Origin: Patagioenas fasciata
Taxonomy: Eukaryota; Chordata; Aves; Columbiformes; Columbidae
Reading direction: 5' to 3'
DNA length: 64,000 bases
NCBI RefSeq assembly: GCF_037038585.1
Contig: NC_092520.1
Coordinates: 63,797,501-63,861,500, forward strand
Shown: one piece after another, positions 1 through 13,304 of the stretch
How positions within the stretch are numbered: position 1 is the stretch's first letter
Layout: each line of letters starts with the position of its first letter
Notes under the pieces: model-generated
The model's input: only the letters and a program-made list of their open reading frames with translations
What the model was told of the DNA's origin: nothing
The model's database searches: none
Translations under genes and position numbers: made by a program

Positions 1-40
1 GTCACTTCCATACAGGACAGTGATTTTCATTTAATAGAAA

Positions 41-69
41 CAACAACAACAACCCCACAACAACAACAT
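41..69 (+). repeat. Imperfect (CAA)n
   Basis: caacaacaacaaccccacaa followed by caacaacat; short trinucleotide repeat. Confidence 0.8.
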
Positions 70-950
70 CCAATACCAGCATCAACCATTTCTTTAAGGA
101 AACTTGTCTTTGCTCCAGAATGCTTTTCATTTTCCAGGTGAATGTTAAAATGATGATGTTCTTATGTGGTAAAACTAATGAATATCACTCTGGTCTTCAA
201 TCCTATACATCTTTTGATCTATTCAGGATTGGTTTAGCTGCAGTCACTTCTTTCAGTACTGCAGATCACAGCAAATCCACATGGACGGAGAGTTTCGCTG
301 GGTCTGCCAAACACTCTCCATTATCCTGGGGAAGTTTTGGAATATCAAGCACAACAACATCCTCAACAAATCTGTGATTACAGCTGGCTGATAGCACAGT
401 ATCCAAGAACAAACTTTTTCTATATATTCTTGATTCTCAAATCCCAAAGTGAAGTAGGAGATGTGTTTTAGGCAAAACGTATTTGCTAAATCATCCTTTG
501 TGTTTAACAACACAATCTAAGAGATCTCTGAAATGTATCTAAAGGCTCAGGAAACTACACAGGTGCGTGGCTCCGCAGCTCATTTGATAGACAGCATGTG
601 TGTGTACGTGTATGGGTGTTCACATTCATAAAATCGAAGATTTTGATCCGTGTACTATAAATACAAATGGTAGTGCTCATACAGGATTGTGAGCAATTCC
701 CATGATTTGTGGAAAGAATATGTGTAAACAGTTCAGGATCAGACTCTTCACCTGAGCTTTCTGTTCAGCTTTCAGCTTCTACGATGACCATATGAAAAAA
801 GCCTAATTAGAGAGAGGGATAGGTACACACTGATACAAGGGGCCATTATAGCTTAATGTGAAGTTGCAGAAAATACCAGCAAGCAGGCAAAGAGGAAGAA
901 AACAGGGAACTATGGGTTAATCAGTCTCCCTAGAGCCTGATACTGTAAAC

Positions 951-1141
951 TAGGGGTGTCAAACTCATTTTCACCAGGGGCCACATCAGCCTCGTGGTTG
1001 CTTTCAAGGGTCAAACGTAATTTTTGAACTGTATACATGTAGGAGTAGTTACATTTACACAGTCCTAAAATTACATTCTGCCCTTTGAAGGCAACCGCGA
1101 GGCTGATGTGACCCCCGCTGAAAATGAGTTTGACATATCTG
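951..1141. mobile_element. hAT-like foldback MITE with perfect 8 bp TSD
   Basis: Inverted arms of about 75 bp: left ggggtgtcaaactcattttc, right complement gtcaaactcattttcagcgg. Both arms continue into ccacatcagcctcg/ggttgccttcaa. It is flanked by ctgtaaac at 943-950 and ctgtaaac at 1142-1149, an 8 bp target-site duplication as hAT transposases make. 191 bp, no coding capacity. Confidence 0.85.
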
Positions 1142-2893
1142 CTGTAAACAATTCTGCAAGGTAAACCAATGGGATCCTTCCCAGAAACGAAGTTGGGCAC
1201 AGGTTTAAGAGTTGCTATGGTCAAGGCTCTTAAAATGTAAATATTTATGCTACAGAAGGTACGTTTTGTTTGCAGTATAGCAATCCCACTGAGAAGACTC
1301 AATGGATACTGAAAATACACATGTGAACTGCCATCTTATATAGCAGTACCCAGTCCTGCCACGTCCCACACATCAGTGCAACCACACAGAGGGCCCAGGA
1401 CCGCAGTGGTGGATCCCCAGGCTGCAATCTGGGACCTGGGGGAGCTGGGCCGGAGGTGTCCCAGATCAGACCATCACATCACTGGGGAAATCCTAAGGGC
1501 ACCAGTCCAGAAGCCGATGCGCTTCTATGGAGGGTTGGCACTGCTACACAAGCATATAGTCAGGGCTGCACCTTCCTGAATGTAAAAGACAAAAGTAGTG
1601 AGATGTCAGCTGCAGGTACGCTTCTCCTCTCTGATTTCCAGCTCCTTCAGATCTGTAGCTGCTAAGGCTGGAGGAGGATGCCCTCCTCTGGTTACATGTC
1701 CCATTCTCATCAAGCTTCGGAGGAAGAAGAGAAATCGCTTTGAACACTGAGGCGGGGAGCTGGAGGCAATTACTTGTGATTGATAGCACTAAATATGAAA
1801 CCACATGTACCTCATCCATGAAGCATGGAATCAGCAGCATATTGTTAGTGGGGGAGATGAATGGGGCTTGAGATAACCTTGGCAAATTAGGCATATGTTA
1901 GCATTAAGCTTTGTCAGTAAGCAGCCTATAAATTACAGACATATTATAACTCCATAAACTCATCTAATGAATTGAATGACAGTGGTAATTTAAGGCAGGA
2001 TGGAACAGTTTAACCCTTTTAAGAATTTGGCTGTATTTCTATGTCATGCAACAATCCAAACTGTATTAAAAGGTTGGTGTTTCATATATACAGCAAAATA
2101 TCACAACCATAACAGGGAAATAATTCTTCCATGGTTCATGTACATTTTAACAAACAGTTGGTAACATGCAAATTATTTTCCTTACAAGTTGGTCAAAAAA
2201 GAATGAAAAAGAATGGAATAGATGGGTGGGTTCCTTGCAGATTCTCTTACTTTATTACTATTTTTCTGTATGATCAAGCTAACTGTATTTGAGATATAAG
2301 ACACAGCATGCCGTGCATTTCTGGACTACTTCTAAACACCTCAGGAGGTGTTATAAGACACAAGGCTAAAGGGCAAGTGACTTTGGTCACCAGAGAAGTG
2401 CAATAATCCTTTCAAATGCATGTCCTGTAGTGTCTTGTTACTATTCTGAAATGGAATTTATAAATAAAAATAAGAGGAAAAAGTCAGTCCCCCACATTTA
2501 CTGGCTGCTATTGACAGACTTATGCCATCAGTGACAGCTAATCCAGGATTCTGAAACCATTTTCTATTTTACCTTATATTTCGGCCAAAATAACATTTGA
2601 AAATCACTGGTACATCAATAGCACAAAAGGGCTTAAAATCTAAACCAGAAAATTTAATGTAATATGTTATTAATGATAATGCATTGACATAATAAAAAAG
2701 TCTTTTTTCTTTTATTCAGTAGAAGTAACTGAAGAAATTAGTATATCAACTGCATCATAGATACAGTCCACTTTAAGGAAATTTTGGGAAAGCGCCCTTT
2801 CTCACAGACTTCTAGGCTCTTAATCTTGGCACTCTTAGAAACCACTGAAAATTTTCTCATCAAATTTGTGTAGAATATTAGCCTTTATACACG

Positions 2894-2961
2894 CAGGGGG
2901 ATTGGACAAGATGATCTTTTGAGGTCCCTTCCAAACCCTAACATTCTGTGATTCTGTGATT
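2894..2961 (+). mobile_element. CR1 3'-end fragment (68 bp)
   Basis: cagggggattggacaagatg, gaggtcccttccaaacccta and the terminal attctgtgattctgtgatt are diagnostic of a CR1 3' end. No RT-coding part remains. Confidence 0.85.
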
Positions 2962-3778
2962 ATTTCCTTTAAAAAGACACAACAGATGAAACAAACAGGA
3001 GCGTTCATCTCAGTGCTGAGCGAACAGAGAAACCCGGGGGGCATTCCTGTGGGGTACAAGGTTGGAAGGAGGCCTTGGCAGAAGGGACAGTAAGCAGAAA
3101 GTGAAATCCTCAACACATGCTATTCATTATTAAGTAAATAATTGTTAGTTTCGCTGCCCACCCACGATAAGAAGTCATGTAAGAATTAAAATGACAAGAT
3201 TCAGTGAAAATGATAACCTTTATCACAAGATCAGGAAACACAGGTATTGCTAACTCTGCTTTGGCCAATGAAGAAAAGAAGCCTCTGTAGGGCTCACTTG
3301 GAATTAAACAAGGAGTCTGCAAAAAAGTCAGGAGGAAGCCCAGTCCTCAACAGCCCCTTTCTTTTAACACATATCTTGTTAACACCATGCCTGGGAACAT
3401 GTCTGAGATCAGAACTTTGTTGTTGCCAAGAGCTGCAATACAGTAAATTCGAGAGTTCAAGGAAGACAGCAGGATACTTCAAGGACCAACAGAGATGTGA
3501 ACCCAGAGTATGTCAGAGTAAAACAGCAATCTGTGAGCAGCTGGCACGGAGAGCTTAGATGAAGCAGATTTTAATCACCCCCTTCTTCCAAACACAGGTG
3601 CCTCCTTTGCCTGTGTTTTCTGTGTGAACTGGGGCTTTCTCCTCTCTGGAGTTCCCAGCCCCATGTCACCACAGAACAGAGTCAGAGGACGATAATACAT
3701 GAATAAAAATGTAATAAGGTTTATAATCTTACCATCATAGCAAATGTAAAATGGGATTTGATTTTGCATGTCCTTTTA

Positions 3779-3793
3779 TTTTTTTTTTTTTTT
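3779..3793 (+). repeat. Poly(T) run, 15 bp
   Basis: Uninterrupted T run in intergenic DNA. No retroposed gene is seen beside it. Confidence 0.9.
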
Positions 3794-6721
3794 AATTCAG
3801 TGCAATTATAGCACACTTTTCCATTAATACACACAGAAAAGAATTTGGGAGGACTTCCTTAAGACCAGTAATAACCTTAGGGTTATTACTCTCTTCAGTT
3901 CTGCCCACATCTGTTTTTAAATCATGTTTCAATAAATGCAACTAAAACTTAAGGCTCATAGTTCAAAAATCCACTGGTTTTCTCTGGACTACTGCTTTCT
4001 TCCAAAGGAAAAAAATCTGCAGAAAATTCTATTACTTTCATATATATTTATGAAAAAAAAAACCACCATAATATTTTCTTATAATAAAGTGCACAAACTT
4101 ATCTCTGTTTTGTGAGTGTGCAGTGTGCCACAGGTTCAAGGTTGTTGGCACTCAGGACACAATGAGGAGTACTAGGAAGGACATTAGCATTTTGATTGAA
4201 GGTAAAAGGTGTAAGAAGCAGAACCAAATGAGGCAAAGTGCGTTATGTTCATAGTGAAAGAATTTAAAGCAACAACAAGTGGGAAATCGATATAATTCCT
4301 GGAAGACTGAGAAACGAAATTATGCAGAAAATGCTCCATTTACTCAACTGTTTCTAGTCCCGGTAGCCAATGATACCTTCAGCTACTGGTGAGGACTTCT
4401 GTGAGAGGAGCAATCAAAACCACTCAGTAGTGAGTGGCCTTTTGTGCAGTACCACAACCAGGAGGAAACTTCAAATACTGCAAGTTCTGTAACCAGGTTT
4501 TGTTAATTCGGCAAGGCTGCATCCTTGCGGCCAGAGGAGAACAAAGCCCACACTGTAACAGCTGGTGCTGCAACATCCTTTTGTGTGGCATGGCTGGTAC
4601 CAAGCTTTGGGTGGAAATGGTTCACCACAGCCTGGATGTGGACATGAAGCTCAGTTGCTGCTGATGTTTGAGCTGGTAATGAGAGGGAAAAGGACCTGTC
4701 AGCTGTGGCTGAAGTGAATATTGTCTTCTATTAATAATCCAGTCATCCGAATTCGGTTCCCAGTGTGGCTACTCCCAAGTGGTGGGGCACACTAAAGCAG
4801 GCAAAATGTCTGTAGTTGGGTCTTAAACTAAGTAGGTTCTACAGCCTTCTGCACAGCCTGACATCAGGTTTTAGTAGCTCCAACTTCAGCTACTGACTCT
4901 CATCCATCCCTCACCTTTAGCACAGAAGCCCCATGGAAAGTGGTGGGAGTGCCTCGTGCCATTGAGCACCATGCACACCTGTAACATCTGCAAGGCTGAC
5001 AGGTCTGATCCAGGACATACTGGAGACTTCGTCTCATCCTTACAGGATAGCTGGGGAACCAAGTCAGGTACCCTGAGGCTGTCTGCAGGGGTTCTAGACC
5101 CCTTCATTTTAGCCATCTGAATTTCTCCCAACATTTAGATGCTAAGGGCTTACAAGGTGTTTGCAAGCACTCATCAGAACTTTGTGGTTGTAAAAGCCAG
5201 CCTTTCTTCAAAGAAACAAATATGTAACTTTCATACTTATACTGCCTCCTTTTAAGTGTGAAACAGTTTTGTTAAAACACATTGGATACCTTTCACATGC
5301 AAAAAGAAGAAACTTAAAATTAAAGACAATAAATTCAGTTTATCTCATATAGCAGAAAGTATTTTGTCGAAGTACCCCTGGAGGAAAAAAGCGATTGCTC
5401 AGAAGAAAAAAAGTGGTGATTATTTGTGAGCTTATGGGTATGTGTCTGAGACAAATCCAAGGTCCTTCTCCACATCACAGTCAGAGATCACAGAACCAAC
5501 ACAAACACCTCCATGGAATGAATGAGTACAGAAATGCCTACAGATAATTACCCTGCTTGCATAGCATGGGAAATTCACAACCCATGCATGAAAGGAAAGA
5601 AGCTGCTTCCCACTTTTTCACCTTCTGTTGAGCAATGTTGTGTTTCACAGATGTCCTATATTAATGAAACTTTGTGAATTCTTAAAGAATGGCATAGTGC
5701 GAGTGCTTCAGATTTTTTTGGTACAAATCTGACCTCTGAATAAAATTGGTTTTTCGTTCTTCATTCCAGAAAAATTACTGCAACCTTTACCTCTCTATTT
5801 TCCTAATGGTTTCTTCACTACAATGACAAAATTGAATGAATATCTCAGCCATCTGTAAGATTTGGAATTAAATTTACCTAGTGCAAATCAATAAAGTGGA
5901 AATCAAAACTAAAAGCCTGGGGTTATTTTTGCAAGACTCTATGTGTAATACAACTTCACATTTAACCTCTGAAATAAATGGCGGGTCCATAACTAAGTCA
6001 GTCACTGAATGCATGCTTTACGTACTTCAGTGGGATCAAATAATTTAGATCAGCAATGATTAATGGGAAGAACCATTAAAAGTGATTTAGAGAAATGATA
6101 CCTACTCAGTCCTGAGCTTGTTAGGCCACCAAGTCAGAAAATCTACTTGAGATACATATTAAATGATCTCTTCAATGGAAAATAGAGCGAATTTTGTTTT
6201 GGCTGTGTAACAATTACATGGCCTAGTTCTAGTGAGGGGATGTGCATGGGGAAAGGAATCCCCATCCCAGCAGTGCCAGTGGAAAGTACGGTAAGACTGC
6301 AGCCCTTTCCCCCATTCCAGCAGTGGGAATCTCATAGCTGTGGACTCAGGTCTTCTCCTGGTGGCAGCCAGCTTCTCAGTGGCACTAAGAATCTCCACAT
6401 TCCTAGGGCTACCATTTAGCTGTTTAGCAGCAGACCCTGCAAACATCTGATTTTACAGCTGGCAAGCTGTAGGTGTAGATGAAGCTGAAATAATTTGCCC
6501 AAAATAGCATCAGCAGGGATGATCAGCAGGGCAATGTCACTGCCCTCCTTCCCCAAGCTCAAGTCCCTGTGTCTGCTAGACTGCCATACTGCTGTGGTGC
6601 TGGAGGATCACAGTGAATGGGCAACAGAGCCAAGACCCTCCAAAAAGACCAATCTGTGGCAACAGCACTCCCACTCCCACTGCTCCTTCCTGGTGATATG
6701 AGAACCTCATTCACCTGAACA

Positions 6722-7030
6722 GACTACGGGTCAGACCCAACAAATACTGAAGGACACCAGGCCTCTGAGGGTGTTTTCCAATTGCTTCTTGAATACTGAC
6801 ACACTTGAGGCCATGACTGCCTCCCTGGGGAGCCTGTCCAGTGATCCACCACCCTCTTTTGTGGCATTGCAAGGTGCCACACAAAATCTGTTTGTCCACC
6901 AGCCTCCAGCTGCTTGCCTCAAGCTGCTGGTGCTGGCTCTTCTCTGATTCTTCAGCAACACAGGTGTGATAGGAGGCAGAAAGCATCTGTGCTCCTGTTA
7001 CTGTGGCTGAAAGCCTCTCAAGGGCTCTCA
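6722..7030 (-). mobile_element. Degraded CR1 fragment
   Basis: On the plus strand it shows the inverted CR1 3' region: caggcctctgagggtgtttt, ttgcttcttgaatactgaca, actgcctccctggggagcct. Similarity weakens after about 6900. No octamer tail is seen, so the extreme 3' end is lost or mutated. Confidence 0.7.
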
Positions 7031-10000
7031 TCAGCTCCCAGGGGCTGGGAGAGCTCCTTAGTCTGGGCAGAAAATTGGTAACCAGCTCCTTACAGGTTTC
7101 TCCCTCTGCTACAGCATCAATGTAATTAGTCAGTGTTTTGCTGAAGGTAAATATTAATTAACTGAAATGAGCTTTCTTTTTACCTCAAGATTTCAATTTA
7201 ATTTTTATTCTGGCATCCAGGATACATGTCATGCAAGAATAACATGTTAGTGCATGAAAACTAAACATTAGTGAAGACTGTGAAAGGATAGGAGGTATAA
7301 TTAACTTTCAAATAACATGCACGTGTAAGTAGGCAGTATGATAATATGCATAACAAATAATAATAATACATCACTGCTTAAGATAAAAACACCTATTTTA
7401 ACAGAGGACACAACCAAGATGATTTCTAAATACGGTTTTGAGAAGTGCCTGTTCATCACAGTCTAGAGGAATGTTCTTGTGGTCCAAGGCGCCAGTGTGG
7501 CTATGTCCCATGTCCAGTCACGAGTAAGACCCAAACACAATGTCCTCCCTCATCTCACCACCTTCACTTTGGTTTCTCCTTGGAGCAGAACTTGGGCAAC
7601 TGGATTAAAGAAAGCTGCAGCTTTTCAATAAAAATTATTTTGGTCTTAAATCCTTGTCTTACTTTTCTAAAGAGGTCAGCCTTATTCCTGCAAAATATTT
7701 TTTTTCACACAACTGGTGATTTATGACACCTCCTCACACACTGAATATAAATGGCCAAGTTTTTGGAAGTTCTGGATGAAACTACAATTTGCCCTAACTG
7801 GTATTGCAGTGTTAGTTTCTAAGCACAGCTAGTCCAGGCATCAATCCAAAAACATGACTCTGCCTGATCACTGACTCTGATGACAGCTAAAGTTGGCTGA
7901 GTTTGTCTTTTAATACACAGACCTGGAGTAAGAGGCAGATCAAGCGAAGGCAGGAAGCTTGACTGCACCCCATTGATGGGAAGTTAAACCCTGGCTCTTC
8001 ATACAACTTCCTAAAATCTTTCTTGCATGCACTTTAGGAGTTCAGTCGTGTCTGAGGTGACATTTTCTCGATGGGCTCATGGTCCCTGCTGACTTTGGTG
8101 AGGTCACGCTTCCACAATTCTTCGTTCAGTGAGTAGCAAAGTTAAACCAAAACTGAGGAGGCACGTGTTGAAAAGTGGAAACAGTCTGTCAATCTTTGAT
8201 AAGACTGATTTCAGATTACAAAGAAGCAAATCCTCTAATTCGAAGTTCATGTGAGTTAAGAGTGGCAAATCATAAAAAAGAACAATATTAAGTGTTTGTA
8301 TCATTTCAAAGAGCTTCACAGCAATGAATTAATTAGATGTAATATGAGTAAAAATATCAGATGTCAAAATGTTCACAGATTTCATTGGGGCCCAGATGTC
8401 ATTACACAGAAGAAACCTGCAGATAGAATAGCTTGCAAGAAGCTCTGGCCACACGAGAGCTTCGGAGGCACTAGAGGGGTCACATTTAGCCCCTCAAGGA
8501 AGGGAAGAACGGCTTAAAAGCAACAGCACTTTAGAGCATCACAATGAATTCACAGCATTTATTTTCAAGGAGACAAGTGAAAAAAATATTGCAATTGTTT
8601 AAAAAATGAAGAGGAACAGATACAGCTAATAACTCAGGAAACAATGATTCATTAATTAAATTAGGGATCAGAGTTCTTGAAACAGCATGTAAGGAATTAA
8701 AAATCGGTCTGATGGATGACATTGAACGTCAGACAATTAGGATCACATTGACAAACAGAGGTTTAGCAAAGAAACCTGGAGTTTATAAAGAATACTGCAA
8801 TAGCTTCTGGAAATGTCTGCATTTCAGAAGACTTTCTTAGTAAAGCAGATGAAGACGGAACTCTTGTCAGCAAAGGCAAGTTTCAAATTCATACACATTA
8901 ATTTTCAAGACTGCTTTAATCTCACTCCATTAAAACACTTCTCTTAACAATGTGTTCAACTTTGACCAACACTTCCTCAGTTATCTCAAAATATTTGTTG
9001 CCCTTCCAAGCATAAATCACTAGCCAAAATTCATAAACTTGAAGGTTTATTTCCATTATGGTCAAAAAGTGACTGTATTTAATAAAAATATTCACACAGG
9101 CCTTTTTCTCCACAGTGAAGCAACAGTATTTCTGACCCTGAAATCCTTGTGTTAGTGAGAACAGGCCTTGATGCTTCCTTCAAGTGTATAACAGGCATTG
9201 AGATGGCTTTTCCTAATCATCTGAAGAAATGCATAAGCATAGGGGAGTAGATTTACTGGAAACATGGAATTTTTTCCCTTGGGAAAATAAATAATCTCTG
9301 CTTTGAGTGAATATTTTTCATTTCCTTTCTTTTCAATTCTATTGTCTTTTGGAAGGATTGGATGGAAGGTTGGAAATTCAAGGGTTGGTACTAGGGTTGT
9401 TTGGGTTTGTTTTTTTTTTAGTGGAAATGCCTTTTTAAAGAAGAAATTTGGAAGAAATCCCCAAAAGACAAACCTTGATTTGACTCTTCCTACTTGGAAG
9501 GCTGTTTCAAACTGAATTGCTTATACTCATAAGACTTTGGTCTTAACCATCACAAGGCTTGTCCTGATTTTTGTGGTGTGTGATAAAATCAAAGAATATG
9601 GCTGCATCAACAACTCACAGAAATGTGGTATCCAGTATAACAGAGGATCTACTGGAAATATTGTTCTATGTTTAAGGTTAGAAGCAAACTCTCGCACAAG
9701 TGTCACAGGCTGCCCAGGCAGAAGGGAAGAAAGCTGCAGTGACACTAACCAGAGAGAAGGTGTGGAGAGTATTTCTATATCACATTGCCTGCATTACCCT
9801 TGCTTTTCCCTTCAGACCTGTCACTGTAGTCCAGACTGAAACTGGCACAACTCATTTTTGATTTGAAAAGCGTGCTACAAATACCATCAAAGTTCACAGA
9901 ACAGGCAAAAAGCATACTTTCCAGTAAAAAAAAATATATTTAAAAAATAATCAGAGTTTAACTAGGGCTCAGTTTCAAAGACAGGACACGTACTTACAAG

Positions 10001-10916
10001 ACAAGTAGCTGTGTATAACTTCGGAGTGCTGACTTACAGACCCGAGTCCAGAGTCCATCCAAGGATTAGAAACATTCTTCTCATTTCAGATTGAAATAAC
10101 TGATGAACAACTTGTACTCATAAGCTAATATGCTCGTACTTTCACATCTTCCCTGTTATTTACTCCCCAAAAGAATGATGCTGAGCACTCAGATTCCTCC
10201 CCTGGTCTTCATTCAGCTAGATTAAAAAAGCTCAGCTCCCTAGGTCTCCTCTTAAACACACAAATTCTTTATCTCTGTTATGCAGAATCTTTCCTGATCA
10301 TGTTTAAAAAAGTGGATACAGACACATTTACAGTTACTGCATATTGTTTCAGCAAATGTGCTTAGACCCCAGCTGCCCATTTGGGTGTTTCAAGGGATTT
10401 GGACAAAGCTTCCCATGGAGTTAGATCAGACACAGGCAAGTAACAGGGCCAGGGCAGCACTGGGTGATATGCAGCACAACCTTCAGGACAGAGAGAGATC
10501 TAAGAATTTGATGAGGAACAGAATTCTTTTAGGGTTTTTAAAGTAAAACACCTCAAGTCTGCTTATAAGTCCTGCTGACTTGTCCAGGACAAGTGTGGGC
10601 AACATTGTTATCATCATCTCCTGAACTCACAAATTCCCAGAGCCCAGTTTTGATTCAGAAAAGGATTTAACACATGCTTGAAGCCATTCCTATTCAGGAA
10701 CCAACAGGGAAGCTTGTCCCAAATACAACACCAAAAATCAGTGTCATCCAGTGGGAGGAGGACTGATGCCTCCAGTCCATCACCTTTCTTCTGAGGAGAT
10801 GGGAAGGCTGCTCAGAGACACAGCTTGCCCAAAATCATCTCTTATGTCCACATGCAGCATGGTGCTGAGGCAGCTTTGAATACTTCCCACTTAACTCCAA
10901 GCATGAGATTGATGAG
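7031..10916. other. Intergenic DNA, no gene recognised
   Basis: AT-rich unique-looking sequence. It has a short AAT run near 7355-7369 and no supported exon or repeat. Confidence 0.5.
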
Positions 10917-11021
10917 ACTGAGCAACCTGATCTAGTTGCAGATGTCCCTGCTCATTGCAGGGGGATTGGACTAGATGACCTTTGAAGGTCCCTTCCAAAC
11001 CAAACTACCCTATGATTCTAT
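10917..11021 (+). mobile_element. CR1 3'-end fragment
   Basis: gagcaacctgatctagttgc, then the typical ggggattggactagatgacc and gaaggtcccttccaa, ending ccctatgattctataatc. It abuts the minus-strand CR1 tail to tail, so the two 3' ends make a short inverted repeat. Confidence 0.88.
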
Positions 11022-13304
11022 AATCACAGAATCACAGAATTGGCTAGGTTGGAAAAGACCTCAGAGATCATCAAGTCCAACCCTTGGTCCAACTTCAGCC
11101 CATTTACTAGATCATGGCACTAAGAGCCATGTTCAATCTCAGTTTAAAAACCTCCAGGGATGGTGAGTCCACCACGTCCCTGGGCAGGCCGCTCCAATGC
11201 CTGATCACTCTCTCCGTAAAGAACTTCTTCCTAATATCCAGCCTAAACTTCCCCTGGCAGAGTTTAAGCCCATGCCCCCTTGTCCTATTGCTAACTGCCT
11301 GGGAGAAGAGACCAGTTCCCACCTGGCTATAACTTCCCTTCAGGTAGTTATAGAGAGCGATGAGGTCACCTCTAAGCCTCCTCTTCTCCCGACTGAACAA
11401 CCCCAGCTCCCTCAGCCTCTCCCCATAGGTCATGTGCTCAAGTCCCTTCACCAGTCTTGTTGCTCTTCTCTGGACCTGCTCCAGCACCTCAATATCTTTC
11501 CTGGACTGAGGGGCCCAGAACTGAACACAATACTCCAGGCGTGGCCTCACCAATGCAGAGTACAGGGGAAGGATCACTTCCCTTGTCCTGCTGACCACAC
11601 TGGTTTTGATACAGGCCAGGATACCATTGGCCTTCTTGGCCACCTGGGCACACTGTTGGCTCATGTTGAGCTTCCTGTCAATCAGTACTCCCAGGTCCCT
11701 TTCTGCCTGGCTGCTCTCCAGCCACTCTGTGCCCAGTCTGTAGCGCTGCAGGGGGTTGTTGTGGCCAAAGTGCAGGACCCAGCACTTGGCCTTGTTGAAC
11801 TTCATCCCATTGGAATCAGCCCATTTTTCCAGTCTATCCAGATCTCTTTGCAGAGCCCTCCTGCCTTCCAGTAGGTCGACGCTGCCCCCAACTTGGTGTC
11901 ATCAGCAAATTTGCTGATGATGGTCTCAATCCCCTCATCTAAATCATCAATAAAGATGTTAAACAGGACTGGACCCAACACTGACCCCTGGGGGACACCA
12001 CTAGTGACTGGTCACCAGCTAGATGCAGCCCCATTCACCAGTACTCTCTGGGCCCGGCCCTCCAACCAGTTCTTAACCCAGCAGAGAGTGCACTTGTCCA
12101 AGCCACGGGCTATCAGCTTTTGAAGGAGTATATTATGGGAGACAGTGTCAAAGGCTTTGCTGAAGTCTACATAGACCACGTCTACAGCTTTCCCCTCACC
12201 CACTAGGTGGGTCACCTGATCATAAAAGGAGATCAGGTTGGTCAGACAGGACCTGCCCCTCCTAAACCCATGCTGGCCGGGTCTGATCCCTGGTCCATCC
12301 TGGAGGTGCTGTGTGATTGCATTCAGGATGATCTGTTCCATCACCCTGCCAGGCACCAAGGTCAGGCTGACAGGCCTGTAGTTGCCAGGGTCAGCTTTGC
12401 AGCCCTTTTTGTGGATTGGGGTAACATTTGCCAGTTTCCAATCATTTGGGACCTCCCCAGTGAGCCAAGACTGTTGGAAGATGATGGAGAGCGGCTTGGC
12501 GAGCTCTTCTGCTAGCTCCCTCATCACCCTAGGATGGATCCCGTCTGGTCCCATAGACTTATGAGGATCCAGATGGCTCAGTAAGCCACCAACTATTTCC
12601 TCTTGGAATACAAGGGGACTATTTGGCTTCCTATCCCTGTCAACCATCTCCAGAGGCCAGTTATCCTGAGGGCCATCTGTTTGACTGGTAAATACTGAGG
12701 CAAAGCAGGTATTAAGTACCTCAGCTTTCTCCTCATCTTTGTTAACTATATTTCCCTCAAAGTCCAGTAGAGAATGGAGGTTTTCCTTGCCCCTCCTTTT
12801 GTTATTAACATATTTAAAGAAGGACTTTTTATTATCCCTAACAGAATTGGCCAAATTAACTTCAAACTGCACTTTTGTTTCCCTGATTTTTTTCCTGCAC
12901 GATCTAGCTATTTTCCTAAATTCTTCATAGGTAGCCAGCCCTTTTTTCCACAGTCTGTAAACTCTCTTTTTATTTCTGATTTCCTTCAAAATCTCCCTGT
13001 TTAGCCAAGCCGGTTGTCTTCCCTGCCAGCTAGCCTTTCGGCACACTGGTATAGCCTGATCCTGTGCCCTCAAAACCTCCCGCTTGAAGTATGTCCAACC
13101 CTCCTGGGCCCCCTTGTTTTTAAGCATTGTTTCCCAGGGTATGCTCTGAACTAGACTTCTGAATAGGCAAAAATCAGCCCTCCAGAAGTCCAGTGTAGAG
13201 GTTTTATTGATGGCTCTCCTTGCATCTCTAACTATTGAAAATTCTATTCTTTCGTGGTCGCTATGCCCCAGGCGGTCTCCAACCACTACATCTCCCACCA
13301 GCCC
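11022..13304 (-). mobile_element. CR1 LINE, 5'-truncated, near-open ORF2 (EN tail + reverse transcriptase)
   Basis: Non-LTR retrotransposon of the CR1 clade. On the minus strand the ORF opens with the last endonuclease motif (GHSDHERIEF), then RT motifs GNYRPVSL, GFRRGRSCLTNL, VDVVYVDFSKAFDTVSHNIL (motif A), [20 protein letters not shown] (motif B), KFADDTKLG (motif C) and a C-terminal part [20 protein letters not shown] with ERDLGVLID. It is interrupted once by TGA at 12012-12014, just before motif B, and once by a frameshift near 11885-11889, where a C-run (G-run in sense) appears one base short. The stop of the last frame is at 11107-11109. The 3' end (sense ..ATTCTGTGATT) is at 11022. The catalytic FADD and FSKAFD are present. 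As it stands it is non-autonomous and dead, but it is clearly the youngest element in the window. Confidence 0.95.

Larger units (their letters stand above)
1150..6721. other. Intergenic DNA, no gene recognised
   Basis: Apart from the CR1 end at 2.9 kb and a T run, I see no coding exon, RNA gene or repeat. Open frames here are short, start without context and resemble no family. A moderately GC-rich patch lies at 1370-1560. Confidence 0.5.

Noticed and set aside
3247..3558. 103-codon plus-strand frame
   Set aside because: Isolated, overlapped by an antisense frame of similar quality, with no conserved motif; treated as chance.
11197..11874. 225-codon plus-strand open frame
   Set aside because: It is the antisense shadow of the CR1 reverse transcriptase on the minus strand; it is proline/leucine-rich without a family match.
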